From assembly GCF_900016645.1 (NCBI RefSeq), contig NZ_CDGJ01000037.1: 64,000 nucleotides of DNA; one strand, 5' to 3'. The notes under the pieces were generated by a model. It did not search any database. It saw nothing but the letters and a program-made list of their open reading frames with translations, and had not been told where the DNA came from. Below are positions 15,714 to 22,583 of this stretch, one piece after another (position 1 is the stretch's first letter; every line of letters starts with the position of its first letter). A program made the translations under genes and the position numbers. The DNA comes from Acididesulfobacillus acetoxydans. Its GTDB lineage: Bacteria; Bacillota; Desulfitobacteriia; Desulfitobacteriales; Desulfitobacteriaceae.

Positions 15714-16859
15714 ATGATTTATTTGGACAATGCGGCGACAACTTGGCCGAAACCTGAGGACGTGGGCCTGGCAGTGCAAGAGGCTCTCATGCGTAAAGGA
15801 GGAAATGCCGGCCGGGGTGGGCATGGTGCGGCCATGCAAATGGCCAGGCTCATCCATCAAACGCGGGTGGATTTATGCACGTTGTTTGGAACGAACGATC
15901 CGACTCGGGTCATCTTTACTCAGAATGCGACACATGCCTTGAATTTGGCGCTCTTTGGACTCATGCGTCCCGGAGACCATGTGATCACCTCTTCATTGGA
16001 ACATAACGCGGTGGCCAGGCCACTATATGCTTTGGGACAGCGGGGAGTGGAAGTCAGTGAAGTGCCTGGAGTTCCGGGAGCTGAGTTTGATTTAGCGGCT
16101 TATCGCAAGGCCTTTCGATCCAATACTAAGTTGGTGGTTACCCTGCACGCTTCCAATGTCACCGGAACCATGCTGCCCATCCGGGAAATAGGGCAGATAG
16201 CCCATGAGCGGGGGGTCTATTATCTTCTGGATGCGGCGCAGACGGCCGGGGTTTTTCCCATCGATATGAAACGCCTGCCACTGGATCTGCTGGCGTTTCC
16301 CGGGCATAAGGCACTTCTGGGCCCACAGGGAACAGGAGGACTCCTCATAAACGCCGATCTGCAATTGGAACCCCTAATTTACGGAGGTACGGGCAGCCTT
16401 TCTGAAGAGGTGCGTCAGCCCGACTTTTTGCCGGACGCCTTGGAAAGCGGGACACTCAACGGAATCGGCCTTGCCGGCTTGGGAGCAGGAGTCCGTTACA
16501 TTCTGACGGAAGGGATGGATAAGATTAGGGTCAGAGAACAGGAGCTTTGCCGCAAGCTATGGGAGGGGTTAAAGAAAATTCCGGGTGTGAAACTGTATGG
16601 AAATGAACAGGTGGAACGGCGCGCTCCGATCATTGCCTTTAACCTGGGTGAGATGGACTCTGTCGAGCTGAGCTATATCTTAGAAGAAAGGGCAGGGATC
16701 GTGGCCCGGGCAGGTCTGCACTGTGCGTCTCAGGCTCACCGGATGATCGGGACACTGGATCAGGGCGTCGTGCGCTTCAGCCCTTCACATTTTACGACCG
16801 CAGAGGAAATTGATGCGGCTTTGCAGACAGTCAGGGACCTCGCGCAAGGGCTGAATTAA
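15714..16859 (+). CDS. Cysteine desulfurase family protein (aminotransferase class V)
   Basis: A 381-residue PLP enzyme that should liberate sulfur or selenium from (seleno)cysteine. The PLP lysine lies in LLAFPGHKALLGPQGTGG and the catalytic cysteine is C337 in ARAGLHCASQAHR. This motif and the IYLDNAATTWPKP opening mark the subfamily that pairs with DUF3343 and selenium genes, distinct from the IscS at 37278. ATG 15714 lies 7 nt from AAGGAG; the GTG at 15708 is too close. It is probably cotranscribed with the DUF3343 gene. A broken copy of its 3' end lies at 29861-30076. Confidence 0.85.
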   Translation: MIYLDNAATTWPKPEDVGLAVQEALMRKGGNAGRGGHGAAMQMARLIHQTRVDLCTLFGTNDPTRVIFTQNATHALNLALFGLMRPGDHVITSSLEHNAVARPLYALGQRGVEVSEVPGVPGAEFDLAAYRKAFRSNTKLVVTLHASNVTGTMLPIREIGQIAHERGVYYLLDAAQTAGVFPIDMKRLPLDLLAFPGHKALLGPQGTGGLLINADLQLEPLIYGGTGSLSEEVRQPDFLPDALESGTLNGIGLAGLGAGVRYILTEGMDKIRVREQELCRKLWEGLKKIPGVKLYGNEQVERRAPIIAFNLGEMDSVELSYILEERAGIVARAGLHCASQAHRMIGTLDQGVVRFSPSHFTTAEEIDAALQTVRDLAQGLN

Positions 16860-16956
16860 AAGATGAGAGGGAGCAGCGTGATATGGGTTGGCAGTCAAGG
16901 GTCGTGCATCTTGGCAATAGGGCCAAGATTTTGCCGGTGAAGTTTAATCAACTTTA

Positions 16957-16985
16957 TTGACATGGGCATATAACGATATTATAAT
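16957..16985 (+). promoter_or_regulatory. Promoter of HesB selenoprotein gene 1, with recurring motif
   Basis: TTGACA (16957-16962), 17-nt spacer, TATAAT (16980-16985). The -10 region contains, in inverse orientation, ATAATATCGTTAT (16970-16982), a variant of the motif found by the FmdE and TauE promoters. A 212-nt leader follows. Confidence 0.7.
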
Positions 16986-17132
16986 TGAATCATGACAAGG
17001 CTGTTCAGGAGAGTTCCAGCGGATATTCGACTTATGGTTTGGATATTCTAGCCTTACAGGATGGGAGTGGTCAATCGACTCACGGTGGAGGTGAGTGTCG
17101 CGAGTCGGTCATTTAAACCCGTGTGTACCCGT

Positions 17133-17152
17133 GTGAAGGTTCGTACTTTCAC
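17133..17152 (+). promoter_or_regulatory. Conserved leader hairpin before HesB selenoprotein gene 1
   Basis: GTGAAGG pairs with CTTTCAC around TTCGTA. The same hairpin (GTGAAGG TTCATA CTTTCAC) lies at 30278-30297, 49 nt before the second HesB gene, while the surrounding DNA has diverged. Confidence 0.45.
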
Positions 17153-17197
17153 CAGAACATTCAGACAGACGGACCCTGAAAAGAGGAGGCACTAAAA

Positions 17198-17518
17198 ATG
17201 GTCAGCATTACGGCAGAAGCGGCGGTGAAAGTACAGGAGGTACTGCACCAACAAAATCTTGAATCAGGATATCTGAGAGTCTATATCGCGGGCTTTGGCT
17301 GAGGGGGGCCGAATTTCGGCTTGACTCTGGATGAGTCTGCAAAAGAAAACGATACGGTCGATGAGGAAAACGGAGTAAGAATCTTATCCGAAGATAAGCT
17401 GGCTTCTTATCTGGAAGGAGCCGTGATCGACTTTGTAGAGTCTCCTGCCGGCGGCGGTTTCCAGATTAAGACAGCGGCCAGTGGACAAGAGTGCGGCAGT
17501 TGCGACAGCTGCGGCTAA
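17198..17518 (+). CDS. HesB-like selenoprotein 1 (in-frame UGA)
   Basis: A 106-residue HesB/IscA-like protein read through TGA at 17300-17302, giving selenocysteine as residue 35 in YIAGFG-U-GGPNFGL, the place of the first metal-ligand cysteine of IscA proteins. Sequence similarity continues unbroken on both sides and the C terminus ends CGSCDSCG. An independent copy at 30346 keeps the same TGA, which argues against a mutation. RBS AGAGGAGG precedes ATG. HesB-like selenoproteins are known in Clostridia; the reaction is unknown. It heads the operon of Hdr-like, ferredoxin and DGC genes. Confidence 0.85.
17323..17337 (+). promoter_or_regulatory. Candidate bacterial SECIS hairpin
   Basis: GACTC-TGGAT-GAGTC forms a small stem whose G-containing loop begins 25 nt after the UGA, within the range used by bacterial SelB. 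A second mini-stem GCCG/CGGC lies between. The bases are identical in the second copy (30471-30485). Confidence 0.55.
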
Positions 17519-17736
17519 GTCCCGAGTGTAACGCAGTTCTGGGATGAGTTGTGGGATGATTGCCAAGGCAAGTACAAGGATGAGTGCTGGGACAAGTTCC
17601 GGGTGTAGGTGTCATTGAAGCGGGCTCCAAAGGGTGGGAATGAGGACCCCGCAGACCCCGGATACCGCGGCATGTGTGGTAGAAAGTATCGGATATAGGT
17701 TAGATGAGGATCATTTTCTAGGAGGAGGAGAAGACG

Positions 17737-18111
17737 ATGGCGGAAAAACCCGGGTTTATCATGTGTGTCTGTACCGGGAAATGTCCGGGCTTTGCACAGA
17801 TGGATATTTGGGATTTTATTAATCAGGTGCGGGTGGAATTGCCTGTGGAATATGGCTTTATTCACCCACAGCTCTGTGAGGAAGACGGAGACCGTTTCCT
17901 GTCCGATTACCTGAAAGCCGGACGGCCGGTGGTTATCGGGGCCTGTTCGCCCAATATGCAGGTAAAGATGTTCAAGCAGGCTTTTGCCGACGCCGGTCTT
18001 GATGTCAAGAAAGACCTTGTAGCCATTGACATCCGGGACATGACCACGGAGAAGGCCGTCGAGACGGTGAGTGCGGCCCTGGATGGCATGGAGGGAAAGA
18101 AGGATGAGTGA
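17737..18111 (+). CDS. Stand-alone HdrA N-terminal-like iron-sulfur protein
   Basis: A 124-residue protein with no FAD domain. MCVCTGKCPG (C10, C12, C16) and GACSPNMQVKMFKQAFADAGLD resemble the N-terminal segment of heterodisulfide reductase HdrA (ACSPxMHexTFR and following). That segment contributes cysteines to a 4Fe-4S cluster in HdrA. RBS AGGAGGAGGAG precedes ATG. The stop overlaps the ATG of the ferredoxin gene by 8 nt, so the two are coupled and may form a complex. An electron-transfer role is inferred. Confidence 0.65.
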   Translation: MAEKPGFIMCVCTGKCPGFAQMDIWDFINQVRVELPVEYGFIHPQLCEEDGDRFLSDYLKAGRPVVIGACSPNMQVKMFKQAFADAGLDVKKDLVAIDIRDMTTEKAVETVSAALDGMEGKKDE

Positions 18112-18388
18112 AACCACATTCATGGGGGTGACTCGGGCAAAAATCCCCTGGGCTCCCGTGATCGATTATGAAAAGTGTACCTTTTGCCTGGAGTGTGACA
18201 AATTTTGCCCGCACAAGGTCTATGAAGTGAACCGGGAAGAACGGCGGCTCGTGGTCGCCCATCCCGAACATTGTGTGGTCTTCTGCCGGGCCTGCTCCAA
18301 AACCTGTGGTCCGGATGCTTTGAGTTTCCCAAACAAGACGGAAGTCACGGACTTAATCAAGCGCCTGCGCAAGGAGGAGGGAGCATGA
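18104..18388 (+). CDS. Two-cluster 4Fe-4S ferredoxin-like protein
   Basis: A 94-residue protein with C25, C28, C31 and C35 (CTFCLECDKFCPHKVYEV) and a second set C57, C61, C64 and C68 (CVVFCRACSKTCGPDALSF), enough for two 4Fe-4S clusters. The second motif has CxxxC spacing at its start, not CxxC. ATG 18104 follows GAGGGAAAGAAGG and overlaps the preceding gene; its TGA overlaps the next ATG (ATGATG). Likely electron partner of the HdrA-like protein and the DGC-lipoyl protein. Confidence 0.85.
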   Translation: MSETTFMGVTRAKIPWAPVIDYEKCTFCLECDKFCPHKVYEVNREERRLVVAHPEHCVVFCRACSKTCGPDALSFPNKTEVTDLIKRLRKEEGA

Positions 18389-19284
18389 TGAAACGTTGGG
18401 GCATACTACCCTGCAATGGTTTGGACAAGCCTGCGGGGCAACTGGCACGGGAGATAGCGCTGTATCTGGCACAAGATCAAGCCAAAACTCTGGCCTGTCC
18501 GGTTTTTCTCCACAGTGCGCCCTCCGTCTATGCCAAGGTCAAGGAGGAGACACAGTGGCTTGTGTTGGACGGCTGCAACACCCGCTGTGCCAGTAAACTG
18601 GCGGCTGAGGCGGGCTTTGCCGTCGGAAAAAAGATCAATGTCAGCGAGTTGACGGAGAAAGAAAATCTCAAGCTGGGTCGTTCCTTGCGTTTGGAGCCGG
18701 AAGCATTGGCCCTGGCGAAGCGAAGTGCCCTGGATTTAGCGGCGGCCTTATTCACGGCCCGGACAGACCGGGAAGAGAAAACGGCTGCCATCCCGGACGG
18801 GAAGGGGCAGACGGATTCAGGCGTGGATTTTCCCGCTTCGATCACTTACACGGAGTTCCGCCAGGATAAATTCCGTTTCCGGGTTCCTCAAGGTGAATTC
18901 TTTTTTAACGAAAACGATTGTTGGGTTTGGGTGCAAGGCCAACGGGCCCGGGTCGGGGTGAGTGATTATGTGCAGCAGAGTCTCTCGGACATCATATTCT
19001 TCTCGGCACCGGAACTCGGAGCCGAGGTGGAACAATTCGGGGTGTTAGGCTCTCTGGAATCTTCTAAAGCAGTGTTTGAAGTCATCGCTCCCGTAGCCGG
19101 GAAAGTTGTCGCTGTCAATGAAGAGTTGGAAGGATCGCCCGAAAGGGTGAACGAAAATCCTTATGAACAAGGTTGGATAGCCGAAGTGGAGCTTACGGAC
19201 TGGGAAACGGACCGGGAATTGCTGCTCGACGCCGGACAGTATCTCGAATATCTTAAAAATAAGGTGGCGGATTTCCATGTCTAA
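18385..19284 (+). CDS. Fusion of a DGC domain to a GcvH-like lipoyl carrier domain
   Basis: A 299-residue two-domain protein. Residues 1-125 are a DGC putative zinc-binding domain (C10, DGCNTRC at 62-68). Residues 150-290 are a glycine-cleavage H-protein-like fold with VGVSDYVQQSLSDI and LGSLESSKAVFEV, placing the probable lipoyl lysine at K228, followed by the expected PVAGKVVAVNEEL and NPYEQGWIAEVEL. No other glycine cleavage genes are near, so this is probably a carrier for a bound substrate, as LbpA is in sHdr sulfur oxidation. It overlaps both neighbours. A lipoate ligase gene lies at 30870. Confidence 0.8.
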   Translation: MMKRWGILPCNGLDKPAGQLAREIALYLAQDQAKTLACPVFLHSAPSVYAKVKEETQWLVLDGCNTRCASKLAAEAGFAVGKKINVSELTEKENLKLGRSLRLEPEALALAKRSALDLAAALFTARTDREEKTAAIPDGKGQTDSGVDFPASITYTEFRQDKFRFRVPQGEFFFNENDCWVWVQGQRARVGVSDYVQQSLSDIIFFSAPELGAEVEQFGVLGSLESSKAVFEVIAPVAGKVVAVNEELEGSPERVNENPYEQGWIAEVELTDWETDRELLLDAGQYLEYLKNKVADFHV

Positions 19285-19693
19285 AGAAAGTGTCATGCTG
19301 ATTCCCTGCAGTGGGATCGGGAAGGTTCATGGCTTGATCGGCCGGGAGGCGGTGTTTAAAGTGAAGGGCGAGTTGCGCCCGCAAGACACCGACTTGGCTT
19401 GTCTGGCGGAAATCGTAACCCAAGACGCGGAAGTTCAGGAGCGGATGAACGGCCGCCTGACCATCACCGTCGATGGCTGTCCCAAAATGTGCGCCGAGAA
19501 AAATGTCCGCCTGGTCGGCGGCGAAATCTTTGCTTCTCTGCGTGTGGTCGATGCTTTCCGCACGCATCGGGGGGCGCAGGCCGGGAGTGCGACGGAGCTC
19601 ACTTCAGATGGCTGGCAGATCAGCGACGAGCTGGCGGACCAGATTGCGCTGAAAGTGGATGAAGCCCGGCAAGGAGGGAAAGGCAATGGTTGA
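19277..19693 (+). CDS. Putative zinc-binding 'DGC' protein (paralogue 4)
   Basis: A 138-residue protein opening MSKESVMLIPCSGIGKVHGL and carrying VDGCPKMC (C68, C72). C11 and C42 are further conserved thiols. ATG 19277 overlaps the TAA of the DGC-lipoyl gene by 8 nt, and its own stop overlaps the next DGC gene, so all three are coupled. The N-terminal PCSGIGKV and central DGC give a metal-binding site by analogy; no reaction is known. The C-terminal 40 residues are variable. Confidence 0.7.
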   Translation: MSKESVMLIPCSGIGKVHGLIGREAVFKVKGELRPQDTDLACLAEIVTQDAEVQERMNGRLTITVDGCPKMCAEKNVRLVGGEIFASLRVVDAFRTHRGAQAGSATELTSDGWQISDELADQIALKVDEARQGGKGNG

Positions 19694-20150
19694 GGTCAAA
19701 AAAGTAGGCATTATTTCTTGCAGCGGCGAAGAGTGTGCCGGCGGCGGCATTTCCCGCCTGGCCGCCCGTCACGTTTTGGAAAGCGCCCGGCCGGGTCGTA
19801 CGGTGACAATTTGCTTGCCCCTATTCTTGGCCGGGGGTGAAGAAGAGCGCTATTTTGCCCGGACTTTTCCCACGATTACCATTGATGGTTGTGACAAGCG
19901 CTGTGCTATGCGGGCGACGGAGAAATTGAGCGGGCAAGTGACGCAAGCCTTGACGGTTTCCGAACTTCTGGACAGTGAGAGTGCTCTGGCGGCACCGTTT
20001 TCCCAACGTCAGCTCAATGGGGAACGGGAAAAACAGATCGCGAAGGTGAGCGCGGCTCTTACGGAAGCGGTGGATGAGATCATCGGCAAGCCGGCCGCAA
20101 AGGATCTTCTAACGCCGACGACGCCTCCGGCGGGAATACGGCTGCTTTAG
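19686..20150 (+). CDS. Putative zinc-binding 'DGC' protein (paralogue 5)
   Basis: A 154-residue protein with VGIISCSGEECAGGGISRLAARHV at the N terminus (C12, C17), C43, and IDGCDKRC (C69, C73). ATG 19686 lies 6 nt after GGAGGG and overlaps the previous stop (19691-19693). It ends the operon; 170 nt on there is a 10-bp hairpin without a T-tract. The three consecutive DGC modules in this operon differ from one another, which suggests a hetero-oligomer. This is inference. Confidence 0.7.
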   Translation: MVEVKKVGIISCSGEECAGGGISRLAARHVLESARPGRTVTICLPLFLAGGEEERYFARTFPTITIDGCDKRCAMRATEKLSGQVTQALTVSELLDSESALAAPFSQRQLNGEREKQIAKVSAALTEAVDEIIGKPAAKDLLTPTTPPAGIRLL

Positions 20151-20326
20151 GGTCATTAAACCGACAAAAGAGGCCAGGATACCTTTGAAAACGGCTTTAA
20201 CCTAACGGCTTTCCTTGACCTTGCCGTAAAGGCATTACCAGCAGCACCAAGAGAAAACAAGGGGCAAAAATGCCGGGGGTTGCCGCTCCCGACATTGAAA
20301 GCCTCGCCTTTGCAATTGAGGAGGAC

Positions 20327-20359
20327 CTGAGAGAGCCCGGCACAGCGGAGCTCTCTCAG
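20327..20359. terminator. Hairpin between the DGC operon and the convergent small gene
   Basis: CTGAGAGAGC pairs perfectly with GCTCTCTCAG around a 13-nt loop. There is no T-tract, so termination is only possible. Confidence 0.45.
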
Positions 20360-20394
20360 AGTCAGACGGGTCAGAAGAGGGCAGGAAGGAAACC

Positions 20395-20676
20395 TTAGCT
20401 TTCTTGAGCGCTTAGGGCAGCGTCATCGGCTTTAGCGGTGGGCTGCAAAAGGGCGAGCGTTTTTTGGATCTCCGCCAGTTGCGCCTCCAGGCTTTCTTTC
20501 GCCTGTACGAGACGCTCCACGCGCTCCTCATGGGTCAGATAAGCCCAGCCATGTCCGCCGAAGTGGGGGCCATGTTCGTGGCCGTTTGATCCGCCATGGT
20601 GTTCCCCATGGCAACCGCAGCCATGATGACCATATCCCCAGCCTTTTCCCTTAAAGTCACCGTGATGTCCACACAT
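20395..20676 (-). CDS. His/Gly-rich small metal-binding protein (DUF5320-like)
   Basis: A 93-residue protein. Residues 1-45 are dominated by His, Gly and a few Cys (MCGHHGDFKGKGWGYGHHGCGC and HGEHHGG), a likely metal-binding tail. Residues 50-85 form a coiled coil (EERVERLVQAKESLEAQLAEIQKTLALL). This is the layout of small DUF5320-type proteins of unknown role. I chose the ATG at 20676 because GAGGAGGT lies 6 nt upstream; ATGs further up precede this RBS. A perfect palindrome lies in its promoter, so it is likely regulated by a metal or redox repressor. Confidence 0.6.
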   Translation of the reverse strand: MCGHHGDFKGKGWGYGHHGCGCHGEHHGGSNGHEHGPHFGGHGWAYLTHEERVERLVQAKESLEAQLAEIQKTLALLQPTAKADDAALSAQES

Positions 20677-20706
20677 TTCCAAGACCTCCTCATTATTTAG
20701 CATCAC

Positions 20707-20727
20707 CTATATGACAGCGTCATATAG
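20707..20727. promoter_or_regulatory. Palindromic operator upstream of the His-rich gene
   Basis: CTATATGAC-AGC-GTCATATAG is a perfect 9-3-9 dyad about 30 nt upstream of the start codon. The regulator is unknown. Confidence 0.6.
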
Positions 20728-20876
20728 AGTATCTAGATTCTAACCCCTTCTTTTCCTTTTGTCAATAACCTGGCCCAAGGCACAGTGCTGACGCGCTAAC
20801 TAATTTTCGAAGTCGTCTGATGTCATTCCAAGATGCTAATAGCGTAAACAGGATTTTTGACGAGAAAAAAGTGTCC

Positions 20877-21075
20877 GGAAAGGCAGCCTTATAACAATTT
20901 TTTTGCTCAGGCGGCTGAACTGAAACAAAAGCCCGCGGCCGTCGAGGCGAGGCACGCGGGAGGCCAAAAGGGTTGTGGTGCAAAAGGTTTACGTCCCGGT
21001 TCTGTGAGATCAGACTTCTCCGGAAGGGGCCGATTCCGATCATTGCTTCCGGGCAAAACATAGATCATATTCTTG
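20877..21075 (-). repeat. Repeated structured element, copy 1 (possible minus-strand leader RNA)
   Basis: This stretch and 26696-26900 are about 80-85 percent alike, and both lie upstream of a minus-strand gene. Read on the minus strand the element ends in a hairpin CCCGCG...CGCGGG followed by CTTTTGTTT, an intrinsic terminator (20929-20965). Internal complementary blocks include CTCCGGAAG/CTTCCGG. It could be a terminating leader RNA or a small mobile repeat. I matched it to no known riboswitch. Confidence 0.45.
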
Positions 21076-21190
21076 AGTTAAGCCGTAAAGGGGCGCTCTT
21101 TGTGGGAGCGGGGTTCAGTTGGCGGCTGGTTTTCGTGGGTATCTTTTCCTGCAACAAAAGGTTGTACCGGTGGCTTGGTGGAAAAATAAC

Positions 21191-21525
21191 TCTTGCATTT
21201 ATCATTGACGGGTATATAATAATATCGTAATTGACTAATAGATAAAGATATTCATGGACGTAACATAATTTTTACGTGCCCGGATAGAATATCTTCGAAC
21301 CCATGAATTCTGGCTGCGGTTCCGAAAAAGCGGCCCTGCGGCAGGGGTTCAGAGGAAGAGTGCCTGTCAGACCGGGAAGGGTTTAAAGAGGACGCAGGCG
21401 GAGCAACCGCCGAACAAGAGAAGAACAAGAAGCAGAAGAGTGCGGGTCAAGCGGGAAAAAGAAAGTCCCGGAGCGTAGAGAGCCGGGATTAGAAAGGGAG
21501 GTTAAAGGGGGGGCTTTGATCCGAG
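21191..21525 (+). promoter_or_regulatory. Long conserved leader (copy B) upstream of FmdE-like gene 2, with promoter
   Basis: It aligns with 751-1068. The promoter is TTGCAT (21193-21198), 16 nt, TATAAT (21215-21220), overlapped by the motif AATAATATCGTAAT (21218-21231). The AAGATATTC/GAATATCTT stem, the GTCAGACCGGGAAGGGTTTAA block and a GGCGG-AGCAA-CCGCC stem followed by GAACAAGA are conserved. The last stem differs in sequence from copy A, yet a stem can still form there. Confidence 0.55.
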
Positions 21526-21654
21526 GCAATTTACGGTTTTTGAATATGTTATACAAGGCTTGGCAGATTCAGAGTACAGGGAATTACTCTCACTTGTGGA
21601 AGTGGGAGTCTCACCAGTGAATGAATGATCAATATTGAAGGGGATGCTTTTCAA

Positions 21655-22302
21655 ATGATAGAAATTAAAAATGAAACTCCGATTACGGACGAAGAGTTGA
21701 AAGGAGCGCAGTTTTTTCATGGCCACATCTGCCCCGCCATGCCCCAGGGACTGCGCGCCGGCCATCTAGCTATGGACATTTTGGGTGTCAAGCGTGCCCG
21801 CACCGGGGGCGAACTCATGATGATCGTGGAAATCGGCGATAATCATTTTTCGGGTTGCCTGGCTGACGGGTTACAATATTCCACAGGCTGTACTTTTGGC
21901 AAGAGCAATATTGTGAAGAAACCCCTGGGGAAGTTTGCTTTTACTCTGATTGACCCGAAGACCAAGCGGGCGGTCCGTGTTTCCGCGAAACATGACCGCA
22001 TGAAAACCTGTCTGACGATGCCCTTTTTTGAAGAACGCAAGAAGGGGATCCCTCCCTATGACTTGGATCCCAATGTGGTCCTGCCGCTGATCGAAGACAC
22101 CCGGACGCGCGATTGGCATGAGATGTTCGATGTGACCCTTTTTGAGAATTACCCTGTGGTCAAAGCCGGGGAAACGTTCGAGGCCGAGCAGTGTCACGAG
22201 TGCAAAGAAATGGTAGTGACAAATTACGCGCAGAAGCTGGGCGAAGACTGGTACTGCCAGACTTGCTTTGATGCCTTGACTCATCGCAAGCAAGAGGATT
22301 AA
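21655..22302 (+). CDS. FmdE-family protein with C-terminal zinc ribbon (copy 2)
   Basis: A 215-residue protein. FFHGHICPAMPQGLRAG (HGHICP at 22-27) and ADGLQYSTGCTFGKSN are the FmdE domain signatures. C180, C183, C201 and C204 (CHECKEMVV, YCQTC) form a zinc ribbon. It is only distantly related to copy 1 in the FmdE domain, but its tail is nearly identical to the remnant at 1866-2014. ATG 21655 follows GAAGGGG; 21625 is an alternative start. A TauE/SafE exporter follows, as for copy 1. Its function near sulfur and selenium genes is unknown. Confidence 0.8.
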   Translation: MIEIKNETPITDEELKGAQFFHGHICPAMPQGLRAGHLAMDILGVKRARTGGELMMIVEIGDNHFSGCLADGLQYSTGCTFGKSNIVKKPLGKFAFTLIDPKTKRAVRVSAKHDRMKTCLTMPFFEERKKGIPPYDLDPNVVLPLIEDTRTRDWHEMFDVTLFENYPVVKAGETFEAEQCHECKEMVVTNYAQKLGEDWYCQTCFDALTHRKQED

Positions 22303-22383
22303 CGGGCCACGGGCGGGCGGTTGGACTGACGGCTAAGAACCAGCTTCCCCGCGGGCTGAACAAAGTCACCTTGAAAATCCCTC

Positions 22384-22421
22384 GAGCCTGCCTATAGGAG
22401 CTATGAGCAGGCTCACTTTTT
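22384..22421 (+). terminator. Terminator of FmdE-like gene 2
   Basis: GAGCCTGC pairs with GCAGGCTC through an extended, slightly mismatched stem (CTATAGGAGCTATGA), followed by ACTTTTT. It is homologous to 2096-2132. Confidence 0.75.
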
Positions 22422-22583
22422 GCAGTCCATGGAGTGAAAGAATTCGTTTGTTGGTGGCAAAGCAAGCAGATTCGTTCTTCTCAGTGAAGACTGCTTTTGC
22501 TCAAGAGCACTGCCTGCGTGATACCTGGTCAACAGTCCCCGGCCTCTCAATTCGGAGAAAGTTGGGAAAGATGGTGGTTTAGA

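Noticed and set aside
17321..17518. Start of a short HesB-like gene at the ATG after the UGA
   Set aside because: The frame is conserved upstream of the UGA in both copies, with a good RBS at 17191, so the gene begins at 17198.
18385..19284. Ordinary glycine cleavage H protein
   Set aside because: It has an N-terminal DGC domain, and no gcvP, gcvT or lpd genes are near.
20762..21061. Minus-strand open frame similar to one at 26559-26876, looking like a conserved protein family
   Set aside because: Similarity extends into non-coding flanks and no RBS is present. The DNA element, not a protein, is repeated.
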